From the NCBI GenBank assembly GCA_051744845.1, contig JBNJDJ010000011.1:1-43153 (forward strand): a DNA stretch of 43,153 nt, given 5' to 3'. A model generated the notes under the pieces. It had not been told where the DNA came from, ran no database searches, and worked only from the letters and a program-made list of their open reading frames with translations. Below, one piece after another: positions 8,267 to 16,275 of this stretch. Made by a program: the position numbers and the translations under genes. Source of the stretch: JBNJDJ01 sp051744845 (GTDB taxonomy: Bacteria > Bacillota > Clostridia > Peptostreptococcales > Acidaminobacteraceae). Every line of letters begins with the position of its first letter. Positions within the stretch are counted from its first letter, which is position 1.

Positions 8267-9089
8267 ATTATATATATGTCCAACACCAATTGGTAACTTA
8301 GAAGATATTACATTAAGAGTTTTAAAAATTTTAAAAAAAGTAGATTATATTTATGCTGAAGATACAAGAAGAACTATTAAATTATTAAATCACTTTGAAA
8401 TTAATAGTAATTTAAAATCTTATCATAAACATAATAAAGAAACTAAAGGTAAAAAGATAATAAAAAGATTAAGAAATAATGAATCTATAGCATTAGTTTC
8501 AGATGCAGGAATGCCAGGTATATCAGACCCAGGTCATGATTTAATAAAGTTATGTATAAAAGAAAAACTTGAATTTGAAGTACTGCCTGGACCAACTGCT
8601 TTTGTACTAGCTCTTATTCAGTCAGGATTAAATACTAAAAAGTTTAGTTTTGAAGGTTTTTTAGAAAGAAAGAAAAAATCAAGAGAAAAACAATTAAAGA
8701 ATTTAGAAAAAGATGATAAAACATTAATTTTTTATGAATCACCGTATCGTATAAAAAAATCTTTAAAAAGTATTTTGAAAATATTAGGAAATAGAGAAAT
8801 AGCTATATGTAGAGAATTAACTAAAAAATTTGAAGAAGTTTTAAGAGTAAATGTAGAGCAAGCTATAAAACATTTTAATCAAAATAAACCTAAAGGTGAG
8901 TTTGTTATAGTAGTTAAAGGAGATTATACGGAAGAAAAAATAGAATATAATATGTCGATAAAAGAACATATTTTAATTGAAATGGATAAAGGACTTTCTA
9001 AAAAACAAGCGATTAAAGAAGTAGCTAAGTTAAGAGATTTAAAAAAGAATGTTGTTTATAAGGAAAGTTTTGAAATAGATCATAAATAA
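8250..9089 (+). CDS. rsmI: 16S rRNA 2'-O-ribose C1402 methyltransferase
   Basis: SAM-dependent methyltransferase acting on the decoding site of 16S rRNA. The 279-residue protein has the family signature CPTPIGNLEDITLRVL at the N-terminus, the AEDTRRT motif, SDAGMPGISDPG and LPGPTAFVLAL, and the FYESPYRI segment in the second half. Length is normal. It closes the cluster that starts with the PLP decarboxylase; a terminator follows 12 bases later. Confidence 0.96.
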   Translation: MKKSAKLYICPTPIGNLEDITLRVLKILKKVDYIYAEDTRRTIKLLNHFEINSNLKSYHKHNKETKGKKIIKRLRNNESIALVSDAGMPGISDPGHDLIKLCIKEKLEFEVLPGPTAFVLALIQSGLNTKKFSFEGFLERKKKSREKQLKNLEKDDKTLIFYESPYRIKKSLKSILKILGNREIAICRELTKKFEEVLRVNVEQAIKHFNQNKPKGEFVIVVKGDYTEEKIEYNMSIKEHILIEMDKGLSKKQAIKEVAKLRDLKKNVVYKESFEIDHK

Positions 9090-9101
9090 ATATAATATAT
9101 T

Positions 9102-9137
9102 AAAAAACCCTTTTATTTTTTTAAAAAGGGTTTTTTT
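9102..9137. terminator. Bidirectional intrinsic terminator
   Basis: AAAAAACCCTTTT and AAAAGGGTTTTTT form a stem with T-runs in both directions. It lies between the ends of rsmI (plus) and the chemoreceptor gene (minus) and can serve both. Confidence 0.85.
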
Positions 9138-9149
9138 AATATAAATTTA

Positions 9150-10925
9150 TTAAATTTTAAATTTAGAAATATTACTTTGCATATCTTCAGCTAATTTTGC
9201 TAATTCTTCACTTGCCTCAGATATTTGAGACATTGAAGCAGTTTGTTCTTCTACTGAAGCAGAAGCTTGTTGAGTACCTGCTGCATTTTCTTCTGATATA
9301 GCTGATAAATTTTCAATAATATTAATAATTTGATCTTTTTTACTTATCATGTTATCAGTTGATTCATTAAGCTTTTCAACTACATTGTCTACATTTTCTA
9401 TTGAATCTGAAATTCCTTCAAATTTATTATGAGTATTGTCTAAACTTGTCATTTGTTTTTTGACTATTTCATTTGCTTTTTCCATTGTTACTACACCTTT
9501 TTCAGTCATTTCATTTAAATTTTGTATAGTATCTGAAATTTCACTTGCAAACTGATTAGTTTCTTCTGCCAATTTTCTTATTTCATCTGCAACTACTGCA
9601 AATCCTTTGCCAGCTTCACCAGCTCTAGCAGCTTCTATTGATGCATTAAGTGCAAGTAAATTAGTTTGCTTTGCAATATTTTTTATCATATCACTAGCCT
9701 TTTCAATTTTATCTGCGTTTTCATTAGTTTTAATTATTATGTCTTGAACTTCGTTAGTAGCTTCGTTATTTTGAGTTGTTTTTTCTTCTAAATCTTTTAA
9801 AACTACAAAACCCTCTTCTTTAAGTTCATCAACTGTTTTAGCTGATTTATTTAATTTTTCTACTAATTCTATTTCAGAAGTAATTATATTTCCTAATACA
9901 TTAATATCTTTAGCTCCTTCAGTTGTTTCTTCAGCTTGGTCAGTAGCACCATTTGCTATTTCTTGAATAGTTTGTGCTACTTCATTAGAAGCGATTGATA
10001 CTTGTTCACTAGTAGCAGTTAACTCTTCAGATGAAGCTGCTAAATTTTCTGACTCTTGTCTAATGTCTGAAATAAGTTCTTTTAAGTTATTTTTCATTTT
10101 ATTATAATATTTTTTCAAATCTCCGATTTCATGTTTCTCCGTTACTTCTAAATCTTTTCCTGTTAAATCATTATTGGCAATTTTATTAATTGAATTTCTT
10201 ACAGTTTTTATAGAGTTCGATAGCTTAGTGGTATATATAAATATTACTATTAAAGATAAAAAAATTAAAGCTATAATCGCTATGATAGAAAGATTAGTAA
10301 CATTATTAATTTTATTTGTAATACTTGTATTAAATTCATCAATAACAGCTTCTATATCATCTACGTAATTTCCAGTACCAATAACCCATCCCCAAGGTTT
10401 AAAATGTCGAGTATATCCTCTTTTCAAAGAAGATTCTTCTTCTCCAGGTTTAGGAAAATAATAATCTAAAAATGTATCTCCATTTTCTACAGCTCCGTCA
10501 ACTAACTCTCTAATAATATATTTATCATTCGTATCTTGTAAATTTTTTCTTGATTTACCTTCTGATTCAGGTGAGCCAGGAAACAATATATTAACATATT
10601 CTTCGCTGTCAATCCAAAAGTAGCCAATATCATCTTTCCCATATCTAAGGTTTCTTATTGATTCCTTAGCTCTGGTTTGGGCCTCTTTTAAAGATAATTC
10701 ACCAGATTCATATAATTGATTATTTTTTTCAAGTATGCCTTCTGCAGTTTCTACTAAATTTTTGATTTTCAAATCATAGTTTTCAAAAAGTTTTGATTCT
10801 GTTCTTTGAACAGTCATATTTTTTATATCATTCAAAAAATATAAATTTATAGCTCCTAATGTTCCTACAGATATTAATACTACCAAACTAACAATAACCA
10901 TTAATTGCTTTTTAATTGAATTCAT
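9150..10925 (-). CDS. Methyl-accepting chemotaxis protein with Cache sensor
   Basis: A 591-residue chemoreceptor. A membrane helix at about residues 8-28 is followed by an extracellular single-Cache (sCache_2 type) domain of about 160 residues containing YFWIDSEEYVN and the closing GWVIGTGNYVDDIEA. A second helix (about 207-231), a HAMP linker and a long cytoplasmic coiled-coil signalling domain follow, with the conserved hairpin tip AGKGFAVVADEIRKLAEET. It would relay ligand occupancy to CheA/CheW, neither of which is in this window. The ligand is unknown; sCache_2 domains often bind small organic acids or amino acids. RBS AAGGAGATG precedes the start. Confidence 0.95.
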   Translation of the reverse strand: MNSIKKQLMVIVSLVVLISVGTLGAINLYFLNDIKNMTVQRTESKLFENYDLKIKNLVETAEGILEKNNQLYESGELSLKEAQTRAKESIRNLRYGKDDIGYFWIDSEEYVNILFPGSPESEGKSRKNLQDTNDKYIIRELVDGAVENGDTFLDYYFPKPGEEESSLKRGYTRHFKPWGWVIGTGNYVDDIEAVIDEFNTSITNKINNVTNLSIIAIIALIFLSLIVIFIYTTKLSNSIKTVRNSINKIANNDLTGKDLEVTEKHEIGDLKKYYNKMKNNLKELISDIRQESENLAASSEELTATSEQVSIASNEVAQTIQEIANGATDQAEETTEGAKDINVLGNIITSEIELVEKLNKSAKTVDELKEEGFVVLKDLEEKTTQNNEATNEVQDIIIKTNENADKIEKASDMIKNIAKQTNLLALNASIEAARAGEAGKGFAVVADEIRKLAEETNQFASEISDTIQNLNEMTEKGVVTMEKANEIVKKQMTSLDNTHNKFEGISDSIENVDNVVEKLNESTDNMISKKDQIINIIENLSAISEENAAGTQQASASVEEQTASMSQISEASEELAKLAEDMQSNISKFKI

Positions 10926-11256
10926 ATTACATCTCCTTTTTATTATATTTCAATTAAATGGATATTATAAAAAACTAAATAAAAAAAGAGGTAAAATTTT
11001 TCAATAATAAACTTATATCAACAAATTGAATCGTTTAAAAAAAATCTTAAAAACCTTTTAATAGCATAGCATTTTTTTATAAATACCATTTATTTCCTTA
11101 CATAATATTTACCCGATTTTTTCAGTTTTAATCATAAATTTCAAAAAAATTGTAATTAATATAATATTTGAATCATTTAATTATATATATTATTTAGATT
11201 ATAAAATTTTAATAGGCTATATATTCAAAAAAGTAAAAAAATCCTTTTATATTTTC
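10926..11256. other. 331-bp intergenic stretch with MCP leader and upstream terminator
   Basis: This very A/T-rich stretch holds the minus-strand leader of the chemoreceptor gene, with a TATAAT at 10969-10964 (minus strand) as a plausible -10; I see no convincing -35 and no sigma-D box. The far end contains the terminator of the preceding minus-strand gene. No open reading frame with a usable ribosome binding site is visible in the remainder. Confidence 0.5.
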
Positions 11257-11275
11257 TTAAAAGGATTTTTTATTT
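11236..11275 (-). terminator. Terminator overlapping the end of the DUF1461 gene
   Basis: AAAATCCTTTT and AAAAGGATTTT form a stem. On the minus strand the first arm encodes the last codons (Lys-Ser-Phe-stop) of the upstream gene and is followed by a T-run. A T-run also exists on the other side. Confidence 0.75.
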
Positions 11276-11904
11276 ATATAATTTAATATTAATTTAGAAA
11301 TTACACTTAAAATTATATTTATAAAAATAAATAATTTAATTATATTTTTAGATATATTAATAAAAAAACTTTCAGGGACTAAATTAATTAATAAATCTGT
11401 ATTAGGATTAAGCAACCATAAATCATTGCTAAATGCTAATTTATGAAAAAGTATAAAAGTCTTATTAAAAGAGAAATATATTAAAATAAAAAGTATTGAT
11501 GTAAATACTAAGGAAATACTTGTTGAATAATATATTGATTTTAAAAAATCAATACGACTAAATATTATAGAAGCCAATAGAATAAAAACAATTATATATT
11601 TTAAGATGCCTAAATTATAATAGATATTTTGTACATCTTTCATATGTTTAATTTCTTTTTTATTAAAAGTTTTTACTCTTTCATTATTTAAATTTATATA
11701 AAAATCTAAATCATTTTTATTATTTTTTAAAAAAGAAGTTAAATTTTTTGAAATTTTCATATAATCTGAATCACTAATATTCAATTTTTTTGTCATATTT
11801 TCATAGATATAATCAGTATTATAAGAAAAAAATTGTACTGAAATAATTAATGTTAAAATAGTGATCATTAATCCTAGAAATAATCTATAAATTATTTTTT
11901 TCAT
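11257..11904 (-). CDS. TIGR01906/DUF1461 family integral membrane protein
   Basis: A 215-residue protein with an N-terminal membrane helix (about 5-26), an extracellular segment with the motif FNKKEIKHMKDVQNIY that I recognise from the DUF1461/TIGR01906 family, then three further hydrophobic helices (about 100-118, 127-150 and 190-210). The family has no assigned biochemical function. Its start overlaps the preceding minus-strand gene by 20 bases, so both are translated from one message. Confidence 0.75.
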   Translation of the reverse strand: MKKIIYRLFLGLMITILTLIISVQFFSYNTDYIYENMTKKLNISDSDYMKISKNLTSFLKNNKNDLDFYINLNNERVKTFNKKEIKHMKDVQNIYYNLGILKYIIVFILLASIIFSRIDFLKSIYYSTSISLVFTSILFILIYFSFNKTFILFHKLAFSNDLWLLNPNTDLLINLVPESFFINISKNIIKLFIFINIILSVISKLILNYINKKSF

Positions 11905-12310
11905 TATCTTTAGATTCCTTATCTTTATTTAAAAATTTTTTAATCCTTGAAATAATAGTATTTAAAATTTGAAAAAATGCTGTTATTTCTTTTGTTATAG
12001 TATTATTTTTATTTATAGTATCAGTAACCTCTTTACTAGTTTCAGCTACATTGTTTATTGTTGGATTAAATTTATCAAAAGCATCTCCTACTTCTTTAGA
12101 TATTTTAGTAATATTTTTAGTAAGTTCAGGTGCTTGTTTTAAGACTTTATCAACATTATCATTATTTTCATCAATAATTTTTCTAAAATCTTTAACTGTC
12201 ATATATACAGATTTTAATAAAACAATAATATAGCATAAAATTATAATTAATAAACCCCAAATGGCAAATAATCCAATATCTTTTAATGTAAAACTAATAA
12301 CATTATTCAT
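11885..12310 (-). CDS. DUF948-like membrane-anchored coiled-coil protein
   Basis: A 141-residue protein with one N-terminal membrane helix (about residues 10-32) and a long Asn/Thr/Lys-rich helical tail with heptad-like spacing (about 40-125), as in DUF948-type or methyl-accepting-like small proteins. The role is unknown. It is the first gene of a two-gene unit with the DUF1461 protein. RBS AAGGAG precedes its ATG by about 8 bases. Confidence 0.65.
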   Translation of the reverse strand: MNNVISFTLKDIGLFAIWGLLIIILCYIIVLLKSVYMTVKDFRKIIDENNDNVDKVLKQAPELTKNITKISKEVGDAFDKFNPTINNVAETSKEVTDTINKNNTITKEITAFFQILNTIISRIKKFLNKDKESKDNEKNNL

Positions 12311-12345
12311 AAATAAACTCCTTTTTATTTAATTATACATTAAAT

Positions 12346-12378
12346 TAAAAAAAAATAAAAGCAGCATATGCTACTTTT
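12346..12378 (-). terminator. Intrinsic terminator (minus strand)
   Basis: On the minus strand AAAAGTAGCATATGCTGCTTTT forms a hairpin with one imperfect pair, followed by a long T-run. It lies just after the stop codon of the unknown gene at 12383-12778. Confidence 0.8.
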
Positions 12379-12382
12379 AAAA

Positions 12383-12778
12383 TTAATTATAAATTTTTAA
12401 TTCATATAATTTTCCATTAACTTCTATTGATTCTGCATCTATTAAAATATTTGAATCTATTAGATTGATAACAAATTTTGGAACAGATACATTTGATTTA
12501 TCTAAATTTGATAAATCAATAGATGAAAACATTGCAAAACCATTTTTATAATAAGATATAAAGTCTAAATTAGGACTAAATTTATTTAACTCTATATCAT
12601 TTACACCGTCAAAATCTTGATAAAAATAAGATCTTACGTTGTGGAAAACTATATTTATTAATGAGTCATCTTTTAAATGAATATTTAAATATAAATCGTT
12701 ATTTTTTTCATATAGATTATGATTCTTTATTGTAGATATTTTTAAATCATCTAATTCTACATTTAATTCTTCTAACAT
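12383..12778 (-). CDS. Hypothetical protein (131 aa)
   Basis: A soluble acidic 131-residue protein with no signal peptide or membrane helix. Alternating hydrophobic residues and Asn/Asp-rich turns suggest a mainly beta structure. I do not recognise the family. It has a good RBS (AGGAG about 8 bases before ATG) and its own terminator. It is 82 bases downstream of the thioredoxin-reductase-like gene on the same strand, with no clear terminator between them, so it could be the last gene of that operon. Confidence 0.6.
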   Translation of the reverse strand: MLEELNVELDDLKISTIKNHNLYEKNNDLYLNIHLKDDSLINIVFHNVRSYFYQDFDGVNDIELNKFSPNLDFISYYKNGFAMFSSIDLSNLDKSNVSVPKFVINLIDSNILIDAESIEVNGKLYELKIYN

Positions 12779-12860
12779 ATCTCACACTCCTAACATAACG
12801 TATTCTTATTTTTATCATAATTTAATGATTAGTGCAAATACTTTGTTAGGATTTATGAGT

Positions 12861-14102
12861 TTATTTTACAGCTGATTTAATTTTTTCTTTATCTAAATCA
12901 TAAACTCTTTTAGTTATTTCACCATTTTCAGTTAAAACTAAAGCAGGATATTTTTCTACATTTAATCTTTTAGCTAAACCTTCAGATTTGTATACATCAA
13001 TTTTAAAAGTTTTTAGATTATCGTTAGAAACTTCATCAATAACAGATACTAAATCTCTGCTAGCTTCATCTATAGCGTTATATACATATATTAAGCCTGG
13101 TTTTTCTTTTTGCATAATTTCATTATTATATACATGAGATTCATGGATATATTTTTCAGCTGCAGAACCAGCTATTGCACCATCTCCAACTGCTGTTGCA
13201 ATTTGTTTTAACCATTTATCAGTAATATCACCTACTGCAAATACACCTTCAACATTTGTTCTTTTAAGATCATCTACAGGAATATATCCTCTATCATTAG
13301 TTTTAACTTTATCTATAAATAATTCGTTGTTTGGTACATAACCTATAAATTCAAAACAATTATCACATTCAACAGGAACTTCTTTATCTTCTTTAGAGTT
13401 ATATAAAACTACTCTTTCTAGATGGTCGTCTCCTTCAAATCTTTTAACTGAAGTATTCCATAAAAATTCCATTTTATCATTTTGTAAAGCAGAATTTTTT
13501 GCAATTTCATTACAATCCATTATTCCTTCATCGTGTAAAACTGAAACTGTAACTTTTTTAGCAAACTTTGTTAAAAACATTCCTTCTTCTATTGCAGCAT
13601 CTCCTGAACCAATAACTACAACGTGCTTATCTTGATTTGCTGCCGCATCACAAGTTGCACAAAAAGATATTCCTTTATCGTATAAAAAGTCTTCTTCGTT
13701 TTTTGCACCTGTTGTACGAGGACGTCCACCAGTTGCAATAATAACTGTTTTTGCTTTATAAGTAGTTCTAAATGTTTTTATTGTTTTAACATCACCTTCT
13801 AAATCAACAGATTTAACAGCTGTTAATTTAAAATCTACTCCCATATTTTCAGCTTGAGTTTTCATCTCATTAGTAATATCTTCACCTTTAGGAGCTTCTG
13901 GAAAACCAGGGTAGTTTGCTATTTCGTTAGTATAAGTAGCTAATCCACCTATTAAACCTTTTTCAACTACTACAGTTTTTAATTTTGCTCTACCAGCATA
14001 AATAGCAGCTGTAAGTCCTGCTGGACCACCACCTATAACAACAACATCATATTCTAAAGTCTCGTTTCTTCGTCTTCTTCTACTTCTTTTCTTTTTACTC
14101 AT
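12861..14102 (-). CDS. Thioredoxin-reductase-like flavoprotein with basic N-tail and Trx-like C-terminal domain
   Basis: A 413-residue protein of the class II thioredoxin reductase group. Residues 2-12 are a run of Lys/Arg. The FAD site GGGPAG is at 24-29, the redox pair CATC at 148-151 and the second nucleotide site GSGDAA at 165-170; VFAVGDITD closes the FAD domain near residue 290. The segment after beta-strand 2 reads VLHDEGIMDC where NADPH-dependent enzymes have HRR-x-x-x-R, so NADPH may not be the donor; ferredoxin- or NADH-dependent relatives exist. Residues about 330-413 form a thioredoxin-like domain without CxxC. It is the last clear gene of the YeeE/TusA operon, 13 bp after the second YeeE half. 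Probable role: reducing protein disulfides or persulfides from TusA (inference). Confidence 0.88.
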   Translation of the reverse strand: MSKKKRSRRRRRNETLEYDVVVIGGGPAGLTAAIYAGRAKLKTVVVEKGLIGGLATYTNEIANYPGFPEAPKGEDITNEMKTQAENMGVDFKLTAVKSVDLEGDVKTIKTFRTTYKAKTVIIATGGRPRTTGAKNEEDFLYDKGISFCATCDAAANQDKHVVVIGSGDAAIEEGMFLTKFAKKVTVSVLHDEGIMDCNEIAKNSALQNDKMEFLWNTSVKRFEGDDHLERVVLYNSKEDKEVPVECDNCFEFIGYVPNNELFIDKVKTNDRGYIPVDDLKRTNVEGVFAVGDITDKWLKQIATAVGDGAIAGSAAEKYIHESHVYNNEIMQKEKPGLIYVYNAIDEASRDLVSVIDEVSNDNLKTFKIDVYKSEGLAKRLNVEKYPALVLTENGEITKRVYDLDKEKIKSAVK

Positions 14103-14115
14103 TTTACCTCCATAT

Positions 14116-14688
14116 TTACATAAAATACTTAACTAATAATTTAGAACCAACAATAGCACCGAAAAACATACCTACTGCAAATACCCAGCCAGATAAAGAA
14201 AGTGATGTAATACCACTATATAAAGCTCCTATATTACAGCCATATGCAACTCTCGCACCGTACCCCATTAAAAGTCCTCCTAATGAAGCGGCAACTATTT
14301 GTTTTTTTGATTTAATTTTTTTAATTTTAAAACCTGAAGCAAGTAAAGATGCCCCTAATGCACCAAATATTATTCCTAAATTTCGCCATGTTCCAGGATG
14401 TTTTAAAAATCCATTATTTAAAACATTTTGAGCACCTGAAGATGCAAAATAATACCATTTATCTACATTGCCTCCTACTGCTTCAAACATCCATGCTCCC
14501 CAATAAGCTAATACTCCAGATACTCCCCAAGGATTACCTGTAGAAGCTAATGTTACCATTTGGAAGATTGATAATAAAATCGCAGCAGCAACATACGTTA
14601 GAGGATTTTTAAATAATTTTTTATAAAAATTATTATTTTTTAATTCATCAAAAAATTTCTTTGAACTTGAGCTTGATTTTTCACTCAA
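14116..14688 (-). CDS. YeeE/YedE family transporter, C-terminal half
   Basis: A 190-residue membrane protein carrying the second Sulf_transp (PF04143-type) unit: about five hydrophobic segments and the conserved motif YGARVAYGCNIGALYSG whose Cys (residue 151) matches a substrate-relay Cys of thiosulfate transporter YeeE/TsuA. The N-terminal tail is Ser/Lys-rich. TTG at 14688 is the likely start, 8 bases after AGGAGG; an in-frame GTG at 14697 overlaps that RBS. In one-piece YeeE proteins this half is fused to the other half, here encoded upstream at 15235-16080 with two TusA genes in between. Substrate: thiosulfate or another sulfur/selenium species (inference). Confidence 0.88.
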   Translation of the reverse strand: MSEKSSSSSKKFFDELKNNNFYKKLFKNPLTYVAAAILLSIFQMVTLASTGNPWGVSGVLAYWGAWMFEAVGGNVDKWYYFASSGAQNVLNNGFLKHPGTWRNLGIIFGALGASLLASGFKIKKIKSKKQIVAASLGGLLMGYGARVAYGCNIGALYSGITSLSLSGWVFAVGMFFGAIVGSKLLVKYFM

Positions 14689-14717
14689 ATCATTCACCTC
14701 CTAATTTAGCGGCTTGA

Positions 14718-14942
14718 TTAATTTTTTTCTATAAAAACTTCCCATTCACCATCATCGATTTCAACAACTTCAACATTATGTCCTTGGTTTCTAGCCCATT
14801 CAGGAACATTTTTCATAGCACAACTATGGTCTAATAAAACGATTAAAATATCACCTTTATCTAATTTATCAATTTGTTTTTCAGCTTTAACTAAAGGAAC
14901 TGGACACGCTTCACCGTAACAATCTAATTCTACTTCTTTCAT
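14718..14942 (-). CDS. TusA-family sulfur carrier, copy 2
   Basis: A 74-residue acidic protein with the SirA/TusA/YeeD signature: Cys8 and Cys13 in DCYGEACPVPL, and the DHSCA stretch near residue 42. The CPxP cysteine carries persulfide sulfur (or selenide) between partner proteins. The gene is identical to the upstream copy except for one silent base (14916 vs 15190). It has its own strong RBS (AAGGAGG). Adjacent YeeE genes support the YeeD-like role of receiving sulfur from the transporter. Confidence 0.93.
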   Translation of the reverse strand: MKEVELDCYGEACPVPLVKAEKQIDKLDKGDILIVLLDHSCAMKNVPEWARNQGHNVEVVEIDDGEWEVFIEKN

Positions 14943-14991
14943 AATTAAATCCTCCTTATAAATTTTAAATTAAAATTTTAGTACTAATAAA

Positions 14992-15216
14992 TTAATTTTT
15001 TTCTATAAAAACTTCCCATTCACCATCATCGATTTCAACAACTTCAACATTATGTCCTTGGTTTCTAGCCCATTCAGGAACATTTTTCATAGCACAACTA
15101 TGGTCTAATAAAACGATTAAAATATCACCTTTATCTAATTTATCAATTTGTTTTTCAGCTTTAACTAAAGGAACTGGACACGCTTCACCATAACAATCTA
15201 ATTCTACTTCTTTCAT
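14992..15216 (-). CDS. TusA-family sulfur carrier, copy 1
   Basis: The 74-residue product is identical in sequence to copy 2, with Cys8 and Cys13 and the CPVP motif. It lies 18 bases after the first YeeE half, with RBS AAGGAGG 8 bases before ATG. Having two exact copies between the two transporter halves suggests either a dosage need for the carrier or two carriers docking on one transporter; both are inferences. Confidence 0.93.
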   Translation of the reverse strand: MKEVELDCYGEACPVPLVKAEKQIDKLDKGDILIVLLDHSCAMKNVPEWARNQGHNVEVVEIDDGEWEVFIEKN

Positions 15217-15234
15217 AACTTATTCCTCCTTAAA

Positions 15235-16080
15235 TTAATTTTTTTCTTCATATTTTTTTGCAATATAATAAAGTGCAAAAATAAATGCTAATTGAACTGC
15301 TAATCCACCGGCCCATCCAAATAGGTCTGGTAAGAAAATTGATTTACCTTTTGAAATAAAATTCATTTTCCACCAACCAAAGTCATGAGCTCCCCAAAGA
15401 GAACCAATAACAAAGAAAGTTAGTGAAATAATTTGCATTTGAAAACCTTCTCCTAAACGCATCAATGTACCTGAAGCACAACCTCCAGCTATTACCATAC
15501 CAATACCAAATAAAAATGCTCCAATAATTGTAGCAAAACTTATAGGAACAACATATCCCATACCAGGTATAGGTAAGCCTTTAGCAAAATAGCCATATTT
15601 AATAGCAGTAAAACCTATAGTTGTAACTGCAAAAGCAATTAAAACTGCTCTTGTAAGACTTGTAGAACCTGTTAAATATGGATCTCTCATTGAAGCTGTA
15701 AAACAAAATCTTCCTCTTTGTAAAATAACACCAAAAGCAATACCAATAGCCCAATAAAGCGCTACTGTAGAAGAAATAGTGTTTAAAAATAAACCTATAG
15801 CTGTAGCAATAGCTACTAAACCAATTCCATAAGGGATTTGATTTTTCTTCTTTTTCTTTTTTCTACTTTTTCTAGAACGTCTTCTAGAACTTCTTTCACT
15901 TAAAGAAGAACCAGATGAAGAACCTCTAGATGTCTTATCTTTTAATGAACTGCCTGATGATTTTTTACTTGTAGAACCTCTAGAAGTTTTATCTCTTATA
16001 GAACTTCCTCTAGAAGTTTTACTTCGAATTGACGAATTCGTTTTTTTTGAAGAAGTGTTTCCATTATCTTTTGAACTCAT
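15235..16080 (-). CDS. YeeE/YedE family transporter, N-terminal half, with basic repeat tail
   Basis: A 281-residue membrane protein. Residues 1-80 are a low-complexity cytoplasmic tail with KTSRGS at 21-26, 31-36 and 49-54, then RRRSRKSRKKKKKK. The rest has about five membrane helices of the YeeE/YedE fold, with conserved cysteines C126 in GRFCFTASM and C201 in GGCASGTLMR, matching two relay cysteines of thiosulfate channel YeeE/TsuA. The ATG at 16080 is preferred because AAGGAG is 7 bases upstream; an earlier in-frame start at 16098 has none. First gene of the five-gene minus-strand operon, divergent from the LysR gene. Confidence 0.9.
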   Translation of the reverse strand: MSSKDNGNTSSKKTNSSIRSKTSRGSSIRDKTSRGSTSKKSSGSSLKDKTSRGSSSGSSLSERSSRRRSRKSRKKKKKKNQIPYGIGLVAIATAIGLFLNTISSTVALYWAIGIAFGVILQRGRFCFTASMRDPYLTGSTSLTRAVLIAFAVTTIGFTAIKYGYFAKGLPIPGMGYVVPISFATIIGAFLFGIGMVIAGGCASGTLMRLGEGFQMQIISLTFFVIGSLWGAHDFGWWKMNFISKGKSIFLPDLFGWAGGLAVQLAFIFALYYIAKKYEEKN

Positions 16081-16125
16081 ATAATCACTCCTTAACATTT
16101 AAAATACTTAACTTATGATAATCTC

Positions 16126-16167
16126 TTAACAATCTCTGTTAATATAATAACACTAAATCTTTGTTAA
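16126..16167. promoter_or_regulatory. Candidate operators between the YeeE operon and lysR
   Basis: TTAACA-ATCTC-TGTTAA at 16126-16142 is a perfect inverted repeat. A second dyad, TAACA-N9-TGTTAA, is at 16148-16167. Both lie over the expected minus-strand promoter of the YeeE operon. LysR proteins bind interrupted dyads of this kind, often near their own gene. The first 10 bases, TTAACAATCT, recur twice upstream of the rhodanese genes (23362 and 23445). Confidence 0.55.
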
Positions 16168-16240
16168 GTGGTAATCAATATATTTAATCACTATAAGTAA
16201 AACTGATTGCAAAAAAAATTTATGGATTCAATTGGAATTA

Positions 16241-16249
16241 TGTTATAAT
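16241..16249 (+). promoter_or_regulatory. Extended -10 promoter of the LysR gene
   Basis: TGTTATAAT is an extended -10 (TGn plus TATAAT at 16244-16249), 27 bases before the LysR start codon. No good -35 hexamer is visible at the right distance, as is common for extended -10 promoters. Confidence 0.55.
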
Positions 16250-16275
16250 TAAAATAAAAAATTTGAGGAGAGCTA

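Larger units (their letters stand above)
14717..15216. repeat. Tandem near-identical duplication of the tusA gene
   Basis: Bases 14717-14942 and 14991-15216 match over 226 positions with a single difference (G at 14916, A at 15190, both Tyr codons on the minus strand). Identity ends at the start codon and just past the stop codon; the 48 bases between copies are not shared. This is a recent duplication or an older one kept identical by gene conversion. Confidence 0.95.

Noticed and set aside
10926..11256. A sigma-D promoter for the chemoreceptor gene
   Set aside because: No TAAA-N15-GCCGATAA-like sequence is found on the minus strand; only a sigma-A-type -10 is visible.
14718..15216. Tandem TusA copies as an insertion-sequence or integron footprint
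   Set aside because: No terminal inverted repeats, transposase or target-site duplication are seen; the repeat ends at the gene borders.
15840..16075. The repeated AGAAGTTTTA/CCTCTAG pattern as a CRISPR or DNA repeat array
   Set aside because: It is the coding sequence of the Ser/Lys/Arg repeat tail of the YeeE half; unit lengths vary and there are no spacers.
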